Below the pieces are notes generated by a model. The model saw only the letters and a list, made by a program, of their open reading frames with translations. It was not told where the DNA came from and ran no database searches. From Ethanoligenens sp047722935 (lineage in GTDB: Bacteria; Bacillota; Clostridia; Oscillospirales; Ethanoligenentaceae), in the NCBI GenBank assembly GCA_047722935.1, contig JBDNZS010000064.1:1-15104 (forward strand): a stretch of 15,104 bases of DNA, given 5' to 3'. This document shows positions 1 to 8,005 of the stretch, in pieces; the first letter of the stretch is position 1, and each line of letters starts with the position of its first letter. Made by a program: the position numbers and the translations under genes.

Positions 1-82
1 TATTTGTAGTCATTTTGAAATAATCTTACAATATGTGCGATGGCGCTTTTTGAGAGTTAACTAAAATGTTTTCGTAAACCAA

Positions 83-104
83 GCGCAAATGTGTGCGTTT
101 GCGC
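83..104. repeat. Inverted repeat upstream of the LacI-family gene
   Basis: Perfect 7-bp arms GCGCAAA (83-89) and TTTGCGC (98-104) flank an 8-nt spacer, about 95 bp upstream of the lacI-type promoter. No T-run follows, so it is not a convincing terminator. It could be a distal regulator site or a cruciform-forming element. Function is unknown. Confidence 0.35.
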
Positions 105-156
105 GAGAAATCATACCTAAAAAGCGATAATAGAGTGGGTCTGAACGCATAATACC

Positions 157-178
157 AGGCATTTTATAGATTATGCCT
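157..178. repeat. Short inverted repeat before the lacI-type promoter
   Basis: Arms AGGCAT (157-162) and ATGCCT (173-178) are separated by 10 nt, ending 20 bp before the -35 box at 198. The arms are short and could be chance. The position would suit an activator or secondary operator. Confidence 0.2.
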
Positions 179-197
179 ATAAATTATTAAAAAACTG

Positions 198-226
198 TTG
201 ACAATATGTATGCATTATATTACAAT
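198..226 (+). promoter_or_regulatory. Sigma-A promoter of the LacI-family gene
   Basis: TTGACA (198-203), a 17-nt spacer and TACAAT (221-226) form an almost consensus vegetative promoter 47 bp before the start codon. Both palindromes at 207-250 overlap or directly follow its -10 box, the geometry of a repressed promoter. It is the strongest promoter seen on the plus strand and may drive the transport genes as well, since no terminator separates them from this gene. Confidence 0.85.
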
Positions 227-233
227 GCATACA
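207..233. promoter_or_regulatory. Palindrome spanning the -10 box (candidate operator)
   Basis: Perfect 9-bp arms TGTATGCAT (207-215) and ATGCATACA (225-233) enclose a 9-nt spacer. The right arm overlaps the last two bases of the TACAAT -10 box, so an occupied site would block RNA polymerase. It shares bases 229-233 with the next palindrome, so the two cannot easily be filled at once by separate dimers. Which regulator binds is inference. Confidence 0.5.
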
Positions 234-250
234 GAAAACGTTTTATGTAT
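229..250. promoter_or_regulatory. LacI-family operator candidate with central CG
   Basis: A 22-bp palindrome with one mismatched pair: core AAAACGTTTT (235-244) flanked by ATACA (229-233) and TGTAT (246-250). A central CG inside an even-length palindrome is the usual form of LacI-family operators, because the hinge-helix leucines intercalate at that step. It covers the expected transcription start region, so negative autoregulation by the adjacent LacI-type protein is the simplest reading. A CcpA cre site is less likely because the outer TG/CA bases of the cre consensus are absent. Confidence 0.65.
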
Positions 251-272
251 CGGGAAAGGAGAGCTGAGCCAG

Positions 273-1292
273 ATGATCAGTATTAAAGACATCGCTGAAA
301 AATGCAATCTTTCCATTTCAACAGTGAGCAAGGCGCTAAACAGTTACAGTGACGTCAGCGATTCTACCAAACAAAAAGTTCTTAAAGTCGCCGCGGAATG
401 CGGATATTTTCCCAATTCCATGGCACGCGCTCTGAAAACCAATTGTACACATAATCTGGGCGTCCTCTTTTCGGACGATATGCAGAGCGGGTTACGGCAC
501 GACCACTTTGCCGCAATTTTAGATGCTTTTAAGGTGGAAGCGGAAAAACGTTCCTACGACATTTCCTTTATCAGCAATAATATGGTACTTCGTGGCCGTC
601 CGCTGACCTATCTGGAACATTGCAGGTATCGAAATTTCGACGGTGTCTGTGTAGCCTGTATTGATTTCCAAAAGCCTGAGGTTTTGGAATTGATCGGCAG
701 CGACATCCCAGTCGTGACAATCGACCATATCTTTAATAACCGCACGAGCATCAACTCCGCGCATGTTAAGGGGATGCAGGAACTGGTCACGTACATATAC
801 AACAGGGGGCACAGAAAAATTGCTTACATACATGGGAAAAAATCTGCTGTTACGGAGCAGCGTCTGACAAGTTTCTGCAAGACGTTGAAAAATCTCGGGG
901 TAGACGTTCCATCGAAATATTTGGTCGAGGCAGCATACCGCGATCCGGCAACCACCCAAAAAGGTGTGGAAACGCTTTTAAACCTCTCCGATCCACCGAC
1001 GTGTATCCTCATGCCGGATGACTATGCGGCTCTCGGCGGAATGACTGCTATCGAAGCGGCGGGTCTAAAAATTCCGGGTGATATTTCCATTGCGGGGTAC
1101 GATGGCATCGCGCTTTCCCAAATGGTCACACCCAAGCTCACCACTTTGCTGCAAGACGAAAATAAAATCGGAAGTGAGGCAGCGCATCGGTTGATTGAAC
1201 AAATCGAAGACCCGCTGACGACCATCATTGAAAATGTTTTGGTTCCCGGTAAGCTGATCGAAGGGGGAACGGTTGCAAGCATATCCCCGTAG
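273..1292 (+). CDS. LacI-family transcriptional regulator
   Basis: A 339-residue repressor-type protein of normal LacI/GalR length. Residues 2-23 (ISIKDIAEKCNLSISTVSKALN) are the helix-turn-helix, and NSMARALKT at 48-56 is the hinge helix, with L54 as the minor-groove leucine. From about 60 onward it is a periplasmic-binding-protein-like sugar sensor, with VVTIDH in the middle and AGYDGIALSQMVTPKLTTL near the end, as expected for the family. ATG 273 is chosen because AAAGGAG (255-261) precedes it at good spacing; a possible upstream TTG at 198 is the -35 box itself. It stands first in the locus, upstream of the sugar transporter genes, so it probably represses them and itself in the absence of an inducing sugar. 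The inducer cannot be inferred from sequence. Confidence 0.93.
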   Translation: MISIKDIAEKCNLSISTVSKALNSYSDVSDSTKQKVLKVAAECGYFPNSMARALKTNCTHNLGVLFSDDMQSGLRHDHFAAILDAFKVEAEKRSYDISFISNNMVLRGRPLTYLEHCRYRNFDGVCVACIDFQKPEVLELIGSDIPVVTIDHIFNNRTSINSAHVKGMQELVTYIYNRGHRKIAYIHGKKSAVTEQRLTSFCKTLKNLGVDVPSKYLVEAAYRDPATTQKGVETLLNLSDPPTCILMPDDYAALGGMTAIEAAGLKIPGDISIAGYDGIALSQMVTPKLTTLLQDENKIGSEAAHRLIEQIEDPLTTIIENVLVPGKLIEGGTVASISP

Positions 1293-1334
1293 CGGAAGCG
1301 ATTCTGAACCGACCGGGATTTTAAAACTTGTTGT

Positions 1335-1364
1335 TTGTATCGGGTTTTGCGGCAGCTATATAAA
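1335..1364 (+). promoter_or_regulatory. Weak candidate promoter for the transport genes
   Basis: TTGTAT (1335-1340) is followed at 16 or 18 nt by TATATA (1357-1362) or TATAAA (1359-1364), about 55 bp before the first permease. The -35 match is poor. An inverted repeat, GCAGCT (1352-1357) with AGCTGC (1375-1380), overlaps the -10 region. It could be an internal promoter or only AT-rich spacer. Confidence 0.25.
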
Positions 1365-1418
1365 ACAGAGAGAAAGCTGCTTGTCAATCCTATTAAAACG
1401 TGAAAGGGGAAAATTACA

Positions 1419-2405
1419 TTGACTGCTTTCCAAGTCGGCACTACCTCATCAACAGACAGACATCTGATTAAAGCAAAAAATAACTGGAAGAAATCACTTA
1501 GTAGTAGTTGGCCGTTTTTTCTAATGCTTCTGCCGGGGTTGGCCGTCCTAATTGTAAATAATTACCTGCCTATGGTAGGCGTACTCATGGCGTTTGAACA
1601 GTACCACTTCAATGGGGGCTTTTTGCAAAGTCTTTTTACCAGCCAGTTTGTGGGGCTGGATAACTTTAAGTTCCTTTTTTCTTCCCCTCAGATTCTGGAG
1701 GCAACGCGAAATACAATTCTTTACAACTTCGCTTTCATCGGCTTGGATATTGTCATACCCGTGACGTTGGCCATTATATTGTCGGAGCTTCGGAATAAGC
1801 GACTTTCAAAGGTTTATCAGACCATCGCTTTTTTACCATATTTTATGTCGTGGGTCATTGTAAGTTATCTGGCTTTTTCGTTTTTCAGTTATGACAGTGG
1901 ATTCTTTAACAGGGATATTCTACCTTTATTTGGGAAAGGTGCGGTTGATTGGTACAATACGATCAAAGCATGGCCGGGAATTTTGATTTTTTTCCACCTG
2001 TGGAAATACACCGGTTATAATATTGTGGTCTATTTGGCGTCAATTTCCGGCATCAGCAGCGAATATTATGAGGCCGCTTCACTAGACGGTGCCACCAAGC
2101 TCCAGCAGGCGCGTTATATCACGCTTCCCATGCTGAAATCGATTATTATCATTTTGACGTTGCTTGCGGTCGGCAGGATATTCAACTCGGACTTTGGACT
2201 GTTTTTCAGTGTTCCGCGGAACAGCGGCGCTTTGTATCCTGTGACAAATGTGATCGATACGTTGGTCTATTTGCAGCTTCGTAACTCAGCCAATGTCAGT
2301 ATGACGGCTGCTGCCGGTCTTTATCAGTCAGTCGTAGGCTGCATTACCGTCTTCACGGCAAACTTCATCGTGAATAAAATTGATCGCGAAAGCGCGTTGT
2401 TTTAA
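1419..2405 (+). CDS. Sugar ABC transporter permease, LplB-like
   Basis: A 328-residue inner-membrane permease of the CUT1 carbohydrate importer class (binding-protein-dependent transport component family). A hydrophobic segment starts near residue 30 and about six membrane segments follow. The cytoplasmic EAA loop is visible at E218-A-A-S-L-D-G224 and following residues, the contact point with the ATPase. The N-terminal phrase NNYLPMVGVLMAFEQY resembles the LplB/YtcP-partner subfamily, whose members carry complex plant or host oligosaccharides and rely on a shared ATPase. The start is TTG 1419, supported by AAAGGGG at 1403-1409; no nearby ATG would keep the first membrane segment. Its stop overlaps an ATG by one base (2405), but the next gene probably starts at 2420. 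Co-transcription with the downstream permease is nearly certain. Confidence 0.9.
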   Translation: MTAFQVGTTSSTDRHLIKAKNNWKKSLSSSWPFFLMLLPGLAVLIVNNYLPMVGVLMAFEQYHFNGGFLQSLFTSQFVGLDNFKFLFSSPQILEATRNTILYNFAFIGLDIVIPVTLAIILSELRNKRLSKVYQTIAFLPYFMSWVIVSYLAFSFFSYDSGFFNRDILPLFGKGAVDWYNTIKAWPGILIFFHLWKYTGYNIVVYLASISGISSEYYEAASLDGATKLQQARYITLPMLKSIIIILTLLAVGRIFNSDFGLFFSVPRNSGALYPVTNVIDTLVYLQLRNSANVSMTAAAGLYQSVVGCITVFTANFIVNKIDRESALF

Positions 2406-2419
2406 TGAAAGGAGAAGCC

Positions 2420-3346
2420 ATGACAAGGTCAACACCGGAACGTACTTCCAAAAAACGATATTCCGGCAACAGGATATCCATGCACAGCAACATCATTTTC
2501 AATATGATCTTTATTCTGATTGCTGCCATTTGCATTGCGCCGCTTCTTCTGGTAGCTGTTATTTCTCTGACGAATGAAACGACGATCCTAAAAAACGGAT
2601 ACAGCTTCTTTCCCGCAAAGTGGAGTGTGGCGGCGTATACGTATCTGTTCAAAGGCAGCGGGATGATCTTTCATGCTTATGGGGTCTCGATTTTCGTAGC
2701 TGTCGTCGGCACTGTCTCCAGCATTTTGATCACCGCCCTTTACGCCTATCCGTTGACAAGGCCTAATTTCAGGTTTAAGAGGCTGTTTTCCTTTCTTGTG
2801 TATTTTACAATGATTTTCAGTGGTGGTCTTGTTCCGTGGGTCATGATCTATTCGCGGGTTCTTAAGCTTGACAACACCATCCTTGTTTTGATTATCCCGT
2901 ATTTGATGAATGCGTGGTATGTCATGATTCTGCGGACTTTCATGCAGCAGTCCATTCCCGAAGCGGTCATTGAGTCGGCTAAGATCGACGGCGCGGGAGA
3001 ATTTCGAACGTTGTTTGTCATCGTGCTTCCGTTGTGCAAGGCTGGTCTGGCGACCGTAGGTTTGTTCAGCCTGCTTGGATATTGGAACGACTGGTATCTG
3101 CCCCTGATCTTTGTCACGGATAAAAATGTTTACAACATCCAATATTTATTGTATCAGATTCTGGATAACATTCAGTTTCTATCCAGCTCCAATATCGGCA
3201 GTGCCGCTCAAATTGCCGCATCCCTGCCAAGCGAAGGCGCGAGAATGGCGATTGCCATCATCTCGATCGGACCAATTGTGCTTGCCTATCCGTTCTTCCA
3301 GCGTTATTTCATTAAAGGACTTACGGTGGGCTCTGTAAAAGGATGA
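2420..3346 (+). CDS. Sugar ABC transporter permease, YtcP-like
   Basis: A 308-residue second permease that would pair with the preceding one in a CUT1 importer. Hydrophobic segments begin near residue 28 (IFNMIFILIAAICIAPLLLV). The EAA loop is E185-S-A-K-I-D-G191, with the usual GAGEFRTLF continuation and the family phrase LGYWNDWYLPLIFV. The C-terminus ends YPFFQRYFIKGLTVGSVKG, the typical end of this subfamily and evidence of full length. ATG 2420 is preferred because AAAGGAG (2408-2414) lies just before it; an earlier in-frame ATG at 2405 has no good ribosome site but overlaps the stop of the upstream gene, so coupled translation from there is possible. No ATPase gene lies nearby, which is usual for these transporters. 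Confidence 0.92.
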   Translation: MTRSTPERTSKKRYSGNRISMHSNIIFNMIFILIAAICIAPLLLVAVISLTNETTILKNGYSFFPAKWSVAAYTYLFKGSGMIFHAYGVSIFVAVVGTVSSILITALYAYPLTRPNFRFKRLFSFLVYFTMIFSGGLVPWVMIYSRVLKLDNTILVLIIPYLMNAWYVMILRTFMQQSIPEAVIESAKIDGAGEFRTLFVIVLPLCKAGLATVGLFSLLGYWNDWYLPLIFVTDKNVYNIQYLLYQILDNIQFLSSSNIGSAAQIAASLPSEGARMAIAIISIGPIVLAYPFFQRYFIKGLTVGSVKG

Positions 3347-3373
3347 TACCGGCTTTATCCGTCGCCGGTTATC
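3345..3373 (+). other. Intercistronic stem-loop after the second permease
   Basis: GATACCGGC (3345-3353) pairs with GCCGGTTATC (3364-3373), allowing one bulged T, around a 10-nt loop, and it starts inside the permease stop codon. No U-run follows, so it is not a standard terminator. Such hairpins between transporter genes can protect the end of an mRNA segment or set unequal protein amounts, which would suit a binding protein needed in excess. The role here is inferred. Confidence 0.4.
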
Positions 3374-3535
3374 AGATATATAGCAAGAAGTCGTTGATGT
3401 GTGGAGAGTGTGTGGCTGGTCAAGAAGGTCTTTATTTGGCAGAAACAAAAAAATATAGACCGGGCGGAAGGGAGGCGGTCAGGCGCACACAACGTAAGTT
3501 GAAGGCTTCTGAACAGTATAAGGGAGGTTTTCAGG

Positions 3536-5026
3536 TTGAAAGGTTTGAAAAAAGGTTTAGGCGCATTATTTGCGCTGGGTGTGGCGGCAGCCGTCACCTT
3601 AACAGGTTGCTCCGGTTCCGGCCAAAGCAATTCTTCAGGCGGTTCCAAGTCCATGGCCACCTTGAATTTCTGGTGCGTGGGTACCGCGCAGGATGCGCAA
3701 AAGCGCGTCTCGCAGGCGATCAATTCTTATTTGAAAAACACAAAAAAAGTGAATTTTCAGGTGAACTATCAGGAACTTGGCTATGGAAACGACTATACCA
3801 CCAAGGTCAACAATGCACTGAGTACCGGCCAGGATGTCGACGTTGTTTTCACTGCGAGTTGGGCTGCCAATTTCTCGCAGAATGCGATGGCTGGTAACTT
3901 TCTTTCGTTAGACAAATATCTAAAGCAGTATCCGGATGTTGTCAACATTCTCAGTCAGAGCTTTATTGACGCATCTAAAATCAACGGACATACATACGCA
4001 CTGCCCACCAATAAAGAAAAATTTCATGGATATGGCTACCTGCTTCGGACAGACCTGGTCAAAAAATATAACATTGACGTTTCCAAGATTAAAACCCAGG
4101 CGGACATGGACCCAATCTTTGACACTATCCTGAAGAACGAACCGGGTATCACCCCGCTGTGTGTCGGCACCGATATCACACCGTCGGCTTTCCTTGACTG
4201 GGACCCGATTTCCGACAACGATGTACCAGGTGCGTTGTATCCGTCCGCAAACGGTTCCTCCACCATCGTTAATCAGTTTACCACGCCTGAAGCCGTCAAC
4301 TATTACAAAATGATGCAGCAATATGTCCAGAAGAAATACGTCAGCCGCGACGCTGCAAACGTCACATCCAGCGATCAGATCAAGAGCGGGAAATACTTTG
4401 CGTTCGTGTCCCAGCTGAAACCCGGCAAGGATGCAGAGATGAAGGCCAGCACCGGTATTGATTGGACACAGGTTCAAATTACGCCCTACGTCGTGAGCAA
4501 TCAGGAAACGACCGGAGCCATGCTTGCCATCCCCAAGACCAGCAAAAACCCAGACGATGCCATGAAATTTATATCTCTCCTGTACACAGACCCGACTTTG
4601 TTGAATATGTTTATTTACGGGCAGGAGGGAACGGACTATACTAAGAACCCGGATGACACGGTTGCACTGAAAAATGGCTCTGGATACGCTGACGGCAACG
4701 GTTTCCGGTTTGGCGACCAGACAAAAGACTTCCGTTTGTCTTATGAAGCCCCCGACAAATACCAACAATTTATTCAAATCAACAATACTGCTCCGAAACT
4801 GCAGAGTTATGGATTCCGTTTCAACAGTTCTTCTTCCGATATTCAAACGTTGATTGCGAATACGAGAGCTGTTCTCCCGCAATTCAACAACCTGATTTAC
4901 GGCACGGCGGCCAATATCGATGCGTCCGTGGCGGATATGAAAGCGAAATATCAGGCGGCCGGCGCCGACAAGTTGATTCAGGAAGAGCAGAAGCAGTACG
5001 ACGCGTGGAGACAATCGAAGAAATAA
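3536..5026 (+). CDS. Extracellular sugar-binding lipoprotein (LplA-like)
   Basis: A 496-residue solute-binding lipoprotein of the CUT1 transporter. A basic start and hydrophobic core end in the lipobox L22-T-G-C25, so the mature protein would be anchored by lipid at C25 to the outer face of the membrane, followed by a Ser/Gly-rich linker. The body has the features of family 1 binding proteins, with LNFWCVGTAQD opening the mature domain. The C-terminal end (LIQEEQKQYDAWRQSKK) resembles the DUF3502/LplA type found with LplB-YtcP permeases. The start is TTG 3536, with AGGGAGG at 3521-3527. A 189-bp leader with a hairpin separates it from the permease, and a strong terminator follows. The ligand is presumably an oligosaccharide related to the downstream glycosidases; identity is unknown. 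Confidence 0.92.
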   Translation: MKGLKKGLGALFALGVAAAVTLTGCSGSGQSNSSGGSKSMATLNFWCVGTAQDAQKRVSQAINSYLKNTKKVNFQVNYQELGYGNDYTTKVNNALSTGQDVDVVFTASWAANFSQNAMAGNFLSLDKYLKQYPDVVNILSQSFIDASKINGHTYALPTNKEKFHGYGYLLRTDLVKKYNIDVSKIKTQADMDPIFDTILKNEPGITPLCVGTDITPSAFLDWDPISDNDVPGALYPSANGSSTIVNQFTTPEAVNYYKMMQQYVQKKYVSRDAANVTSSDQIKSGKYFAFVSQLKPGKDAEMKASTGIDWTQVQITPYVVSNQETTGAMLAIPKTSKNPDDAMKFISLLYTDPTLLNMFIYGQEGTDYTKNPDDTVALKNGSGYADGNGFRFGDQTKDFRLSYEAPDKYQQFIQINNTAPKLQSYGFRFNSSSSDIQTLIANTRAVLPQFNNLIYGTAANIDASVADMKAKYQAAGADKLIQEEQKQYDAWRQSKK

Positions 5027-5062
5027 ACATGCAACGTTTTTCTGCTGATTAAATAGTCCGGT

Positions 5063-5090
5063 AAATAAGCCCGCGTCTGCGGGCTTATTT
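5063..5090. terminator. Intrinsic terminator after the transport genes
   Basis: A perfect 12-bp stem, AAATAAGCCCGC (5063-5074) with GCGGGCTTATTT (5079-5090), closes a GTCT loop. The GC-rich core with A/T-rich flanks gives a U-rich tail on the plus strand (TTATTT), and the reverse strand is similar, so it may work both ways. It separates the transporter genes from the glycosidase gene. Confidence 0.85.
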
Positions 5091-5170
5091 CCTATTGGCA
5101 GTGCGGGTCTAAGCCGATCTGCATTTCACAAAACAACGGTGCGCTGAAATCCGAACGTATTACAGAAAAC

Positions 5171-5181
5171 AGAACAGTTCT
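5171..5181. promoter_or_regulatory. Small palindrome upstream of the GH38 gene
   Basis: AGAAC-A-GTTCT is an 11-bp perfect palindrome 54 bp before the GH38 start. A GAAC-N-GTTC site also lies before the esterase gene (8006-8014). No clear -35/-10 pair was found in 5091-5234, so how this gene is promoted is unclear. Operator function is speculative. Confidence 0.2.
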
Positions 5182-5234
5182 TTGCCCTCCTGAACGATAA
5201 GAGGCGGGTGCGCAAGAGGATGTGGAGGCTTGTC

Positions 5235-7892
5235 GTGAAGAGAAAGATTTACTATTTTTCGGGTACACATTGGGACAGGGAATGGTACCAGACCTACCAG
5301 GGATTCCGACTGCGGTTGGTACGTGTAATCGACGATATGCTCGATTATCTGGAGAATAACGAAGACTTTGGCGTGTTTCATTTCGATGGGCAGACGATTG
5401 TGCTTGAGGATTATCTGGAAATCCGGCCTGAAAATCGTCCCCGTCTGGAGAAACTCATTCAAAAGCGAAAAATCTTGATTGGGCCTTGGTATTGTATGCC
5501 CGATGAATTTCTTGTGTCGGGAGAGGCGCTGATTCGAAACCTGCAACGAGGCCATCGGATTTGTGAAGAATTTCATGTGGAACCGTGGCGAGTCGGCTAC
5601 GTCTGCGATATTTTCGGACACACCGCACAGTTTCCACAGATCCTAAAGGGCTTTGGACTGAAAGGCGCAGTGCTGGGGAGAGGTACCAACGAAAGCACTA
5701 CACCCGCTTTCTTCAATTGGCAAGCGCCGGATGGCAGCACCGTGCCGACCTATAAAATACCCGATACGTTTGGTTATGGTGCCTATGCCATTGCGGTACT
5801 TGGGCAACTTGCTCGCGGGCAGGAAATCGATCCGCACAGTGATGCTTTCAGAGACAAGACCACGGCGTATGTCAACAGGGAGTTCTCTCGCACCCAGCTT
5901 CCAATTTGCGTCATAATGGACGCAATGGATCACGAACCGCTTCATCCCAAAACACCGGAGTACCTGCGGGAGATACAAAAGCTGTATCCCGATGCCGAGG
6001 TGCTGCATGCCGATCTGGAGCGGTTGTTTGACGATATCAGCGCGCAATCGGAGCAGCTTCCCACCAAACGCGGAGAGTTATACGAAAGCGGCGAGAGTTT
6101 TTACAACGGATTCATCCATGTGTTGACGCACACACTTTCGAGCCGCTCGGAAATCAAGCGGCGAAACGACCAGTGCGAGGCGCTTTTGGAGAAATGGTTG
6201 GAACCGATGCTCGTTTTTTGGAAGCAAACCGGTATGGAGTATCCGCAGGAATATTTGCATACGGCATGGAAATGGCTGCTTCAAAATCACCCGCATGATT
6301 CCATCTGTGGCTGCTCGGCCGACCGCGTCCACGATGAAATGGGTTTTCGTTTTTCACAGGTGGAGAGTATTTGCCAGACAATTGAGGAAGATGCGGAGAA
6401 GGCGTATGCGGGGGGGCTGAAGCGCTGTGATGAACAGAACAGCCAGCTGACCATATTGAACCCGACCGCCTATGAATATACGGGCTTGGTGGAACTGACT
6501 GTCCCGTTCGCGCCTGATTATAAAAAATATGCCGAGCCGTTTGGGTATGAAAAAATCAACGCATTTCGCCTGTACAATCAAGAAGGAAAGGAGGTTCCCT
6601 ATGCCATCAAGAAAATGCGCTGCGACACCATTGTGCTGCCGCAGGGGGAACAGTCGCTTCCAGCGGATATCTATACACTTGTCTGCGAAACGAAGCTGAA
6701 TGCTTTTGGCACAACATTGCTCAATGTGGTGCCCGACGCCAACCCGGTTCGCTTTTTTGGGTCGTTAGCTCTAGAGAAAAGCGGTTTGGACAACGGCCTC
6801 GTCCGTGTTACGGTAAATGGCGACGGGACGCTGGATCTGTATGATTATGGTACGAAGAAAAACTATGCGGGACTATTGAGTCTTCTTGATGACGGGGAGA
6901 TTGGGGATGGCTGGCACAGCGTACGCCCCAAATGCGATGTGCGCGTCAATCAAAGCAGATTAATCAGCTGCGCGGTAACAGTCGATAGCCCGGTCTACAG
7001 CGAACTGCTAGTGCGCCGCGAATTGATCGTTCCGCGGCACATGACGTATGCAGACCATGGAATCGGGCGCAGCGAGGAGACGGTATCCCTGCTGGTGGAA
7101 CAGACGCTCGGTCTGTCGAAGCATTCCCGACGGGTGAGCGTTGATTTAAAATTTCAGAACAACGCCAAAGATCATCGGCTTCGCATGGCCTTTCCAACCC
7201 GTGTAGAGACAGACAGCTATACGGTCAATCAGGCATTTGCGTTTGTGGAGCGATCATGTGGACGAAAGCGGGAGACCGCAGACTGGAAAGAAGCCGACCA
7301 ACTTGAAAAATCCACAAATGGGATCGTGTCTGTGCGCGGCATCGACGGAACCGGTCTTGCTTTTATCGGAAAGTTTGGATTCCACGAATGCGCAGTGGAC
7401 GATGATGCCGACCGTACACTCTATGTGACGCTGCACCGGGGGTTTGGCAGAGTGTATTACGCACCGGATGAATTGACCGGTGCGCAGGAGCTGGGGGAAC
7501 ATATCCGCAGTTTTACGTTGGAACCATTAATGGCGGATACATCGGTCGCCGATTTGCAGAGGACACAGGATATTCTCCAGACATCGGTTCGGAGCTTTAT
7601 AACGAGCGGTCGGGCTGCACGCGCGGGGATAAAATTGGATGGAGATGTGGCGGTCAGCGCAATTAAGCCGGCACTGGACCGGTCGGGCGATGTGATTGTA
7701 CGGGTCTATAATCCGGGCGCGGAAGAAAAGGCATTCAGTTTACGCACAGAGAGTGGATTCTCCCAATGTGTTTCCTGTGATTTAATGGAACAACCCATCC
7801 ATGATATCGTCTTGACGGTTGCCGGAAACAACGTTTCCGCCGTGCTGCCGCCTTTTAAAATTTGCACGCTTCGGTTTCGCATGAAACCTTAA
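5235..7892 (+). CDS. GH38 alpha-mannosidase family glycosidase
   Basis: An 885-residue retaining alpha-mannosidase-type enzyme. SGTHWDREWY at 9-18 gives the metal-binding H12 and D14. GPWYCMPDEF and VSGEALIRNL follow. YVCDIFGH carries the probable nucleophile D125. MDAMDH lies at 228-233, and HPHDSICGCS supplies the metal-site H354 and D355. After about 370 come the middle helical and C-terminal beta-sandwich domains. All key residues are present and the length suits the family. GTG 5235 is chosen because TGGAGG (5223-5228) lies six bases before it, and the protein then starts MKRKIYYFSGTHWD like relatives; GTG 5208 and ATG 5220 are in frame but poorly supported. There is no signal peptide, so it should act in the cytoplasm on imported sugar. 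Mannosylglycerate hydrolase-like specificity (MngB is of similar length) cannot be excluded. Confidence 0.93.
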   Translation: MKRKIYYFSGTHWDREWYQTYQGFRLRLVRVIDDMLDYLENNEDFGVFHFDGQTIVLEDYLEIRPENRPRLEKLIQKRKILIGPWYCMPDEFLVSGEALIRNLQRGHRICEEFHVEPWRVGYVCDIFGHTAQFPQILKGFGLKGAVLGRGTNESTTPAFFNWQAPDGSTVPTYKIPDTFGYGAYAIAVLGQLARGQEIDPHSDAFRDKTTAYVNREFSRTQLPICVIMDAMDHEPLHPKTPEYLREIQKLYPDAEVLHADLERLFDDISAQSEQLPTKRGELYESGESFYNGFIHVLTHTLSSRSEIKRRNDQCEALLEKWLEPMLVFWKQTGMEYPQEYLHTAWKWLLQNHPHDSICGCSADRVHDEMGFRFSQVESICQTIEEDAEKAYAGGLKRCDEQNSQLTILNPTAYEYTGLVELTVPFAPDYKKYAEPFGYEKINAFRLYNQEGKEVPYAIKKMRCDTIVLPQGEQSLPADIYTLVCETKLNAFGTTLLNVVPDANPVRFFGSLALEKSGLDNGLVRVTVNGDGTLDLYDYGTKKNYAGLLSLLDDGEIGDGWHSVRPKCDVRVNQSRLISCAVTVDSPVYSELLVRRELIVPRHMTYADHGIGRSEETVSLLVEQTLGLSKHSRRVSVDLKFQNNAKDHRLRMAFPTRVETDSYTVNQAFAFVERSCGRKRETADWKEADQLEKSTNGIVSVRGIDGTGLAFIGKFGFHECAVDDDADRTLYVTLHRGFGRVYYAPDELTGAQELGEHIRSFTLEPLMADTSVADLQRTQDILQTSVRSFITSGRAARAGIKLDGDVAVSAIKPALDRSGDVIVRVYNPGAEEKAFSLRTESGFSQCVSCDLMEQPIHDIVLTVAGNNVSAVLPPFKICTLRFRMKP

Positions 7893-8005
7893 AATGGGCA
7901 ATTATTTCGGAACATTTTTTGCTGTGTCCGCGTGTTTTCTTCGGATATTAACTCGCCCGGTCCTCTATTATTCTTCGTACGATATTTTCCGCATAGGCCG
8001 GCACC

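Noticed and set aside
198..272. Upstream TTG start giving 25 extra residues on the LacI-type protein
   Set aside because: The TTG is the -35 box of a near-consensus promoter, and ATG 273 has a good ribosome site and begins exactly at the family's usual N-terminus.
519..959. 146-codon open frame on the minus strand inside the LacI-type gene
   Set aside because: Fully antisense to a gene with clear domains; no ribosome site or recognisable protein.
967..980. cre-like string TGGAAACGCTTTTA inside the LacI-type gene
   Set aside because: It lies in coding sequence, ends TA rather than CA, and fits the normal codons of the gene.
3343..3897. 184-codon plus-strand frame with CGEC and CAGC pairs
   Set aside because: It overlaps the start of the lipoprotein gene in another frame; the cysteine pairs are shadows of the lipobox region and leader.
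3920..5014. 364-codon open frame antisense to the binding-protein gene
   Set aside because: Long, but its residues do not resemble any protein family, and the plus strand carries a clear lipoprotein with lipobox and ribosome site.
5208..5234. Earlier GTG 5208 or ATG 5220 start for the GH38 enzyme
   Set aside because: The TGGAGG just before GTG 5235 and the usual N-terminus of relatives favour 5235.
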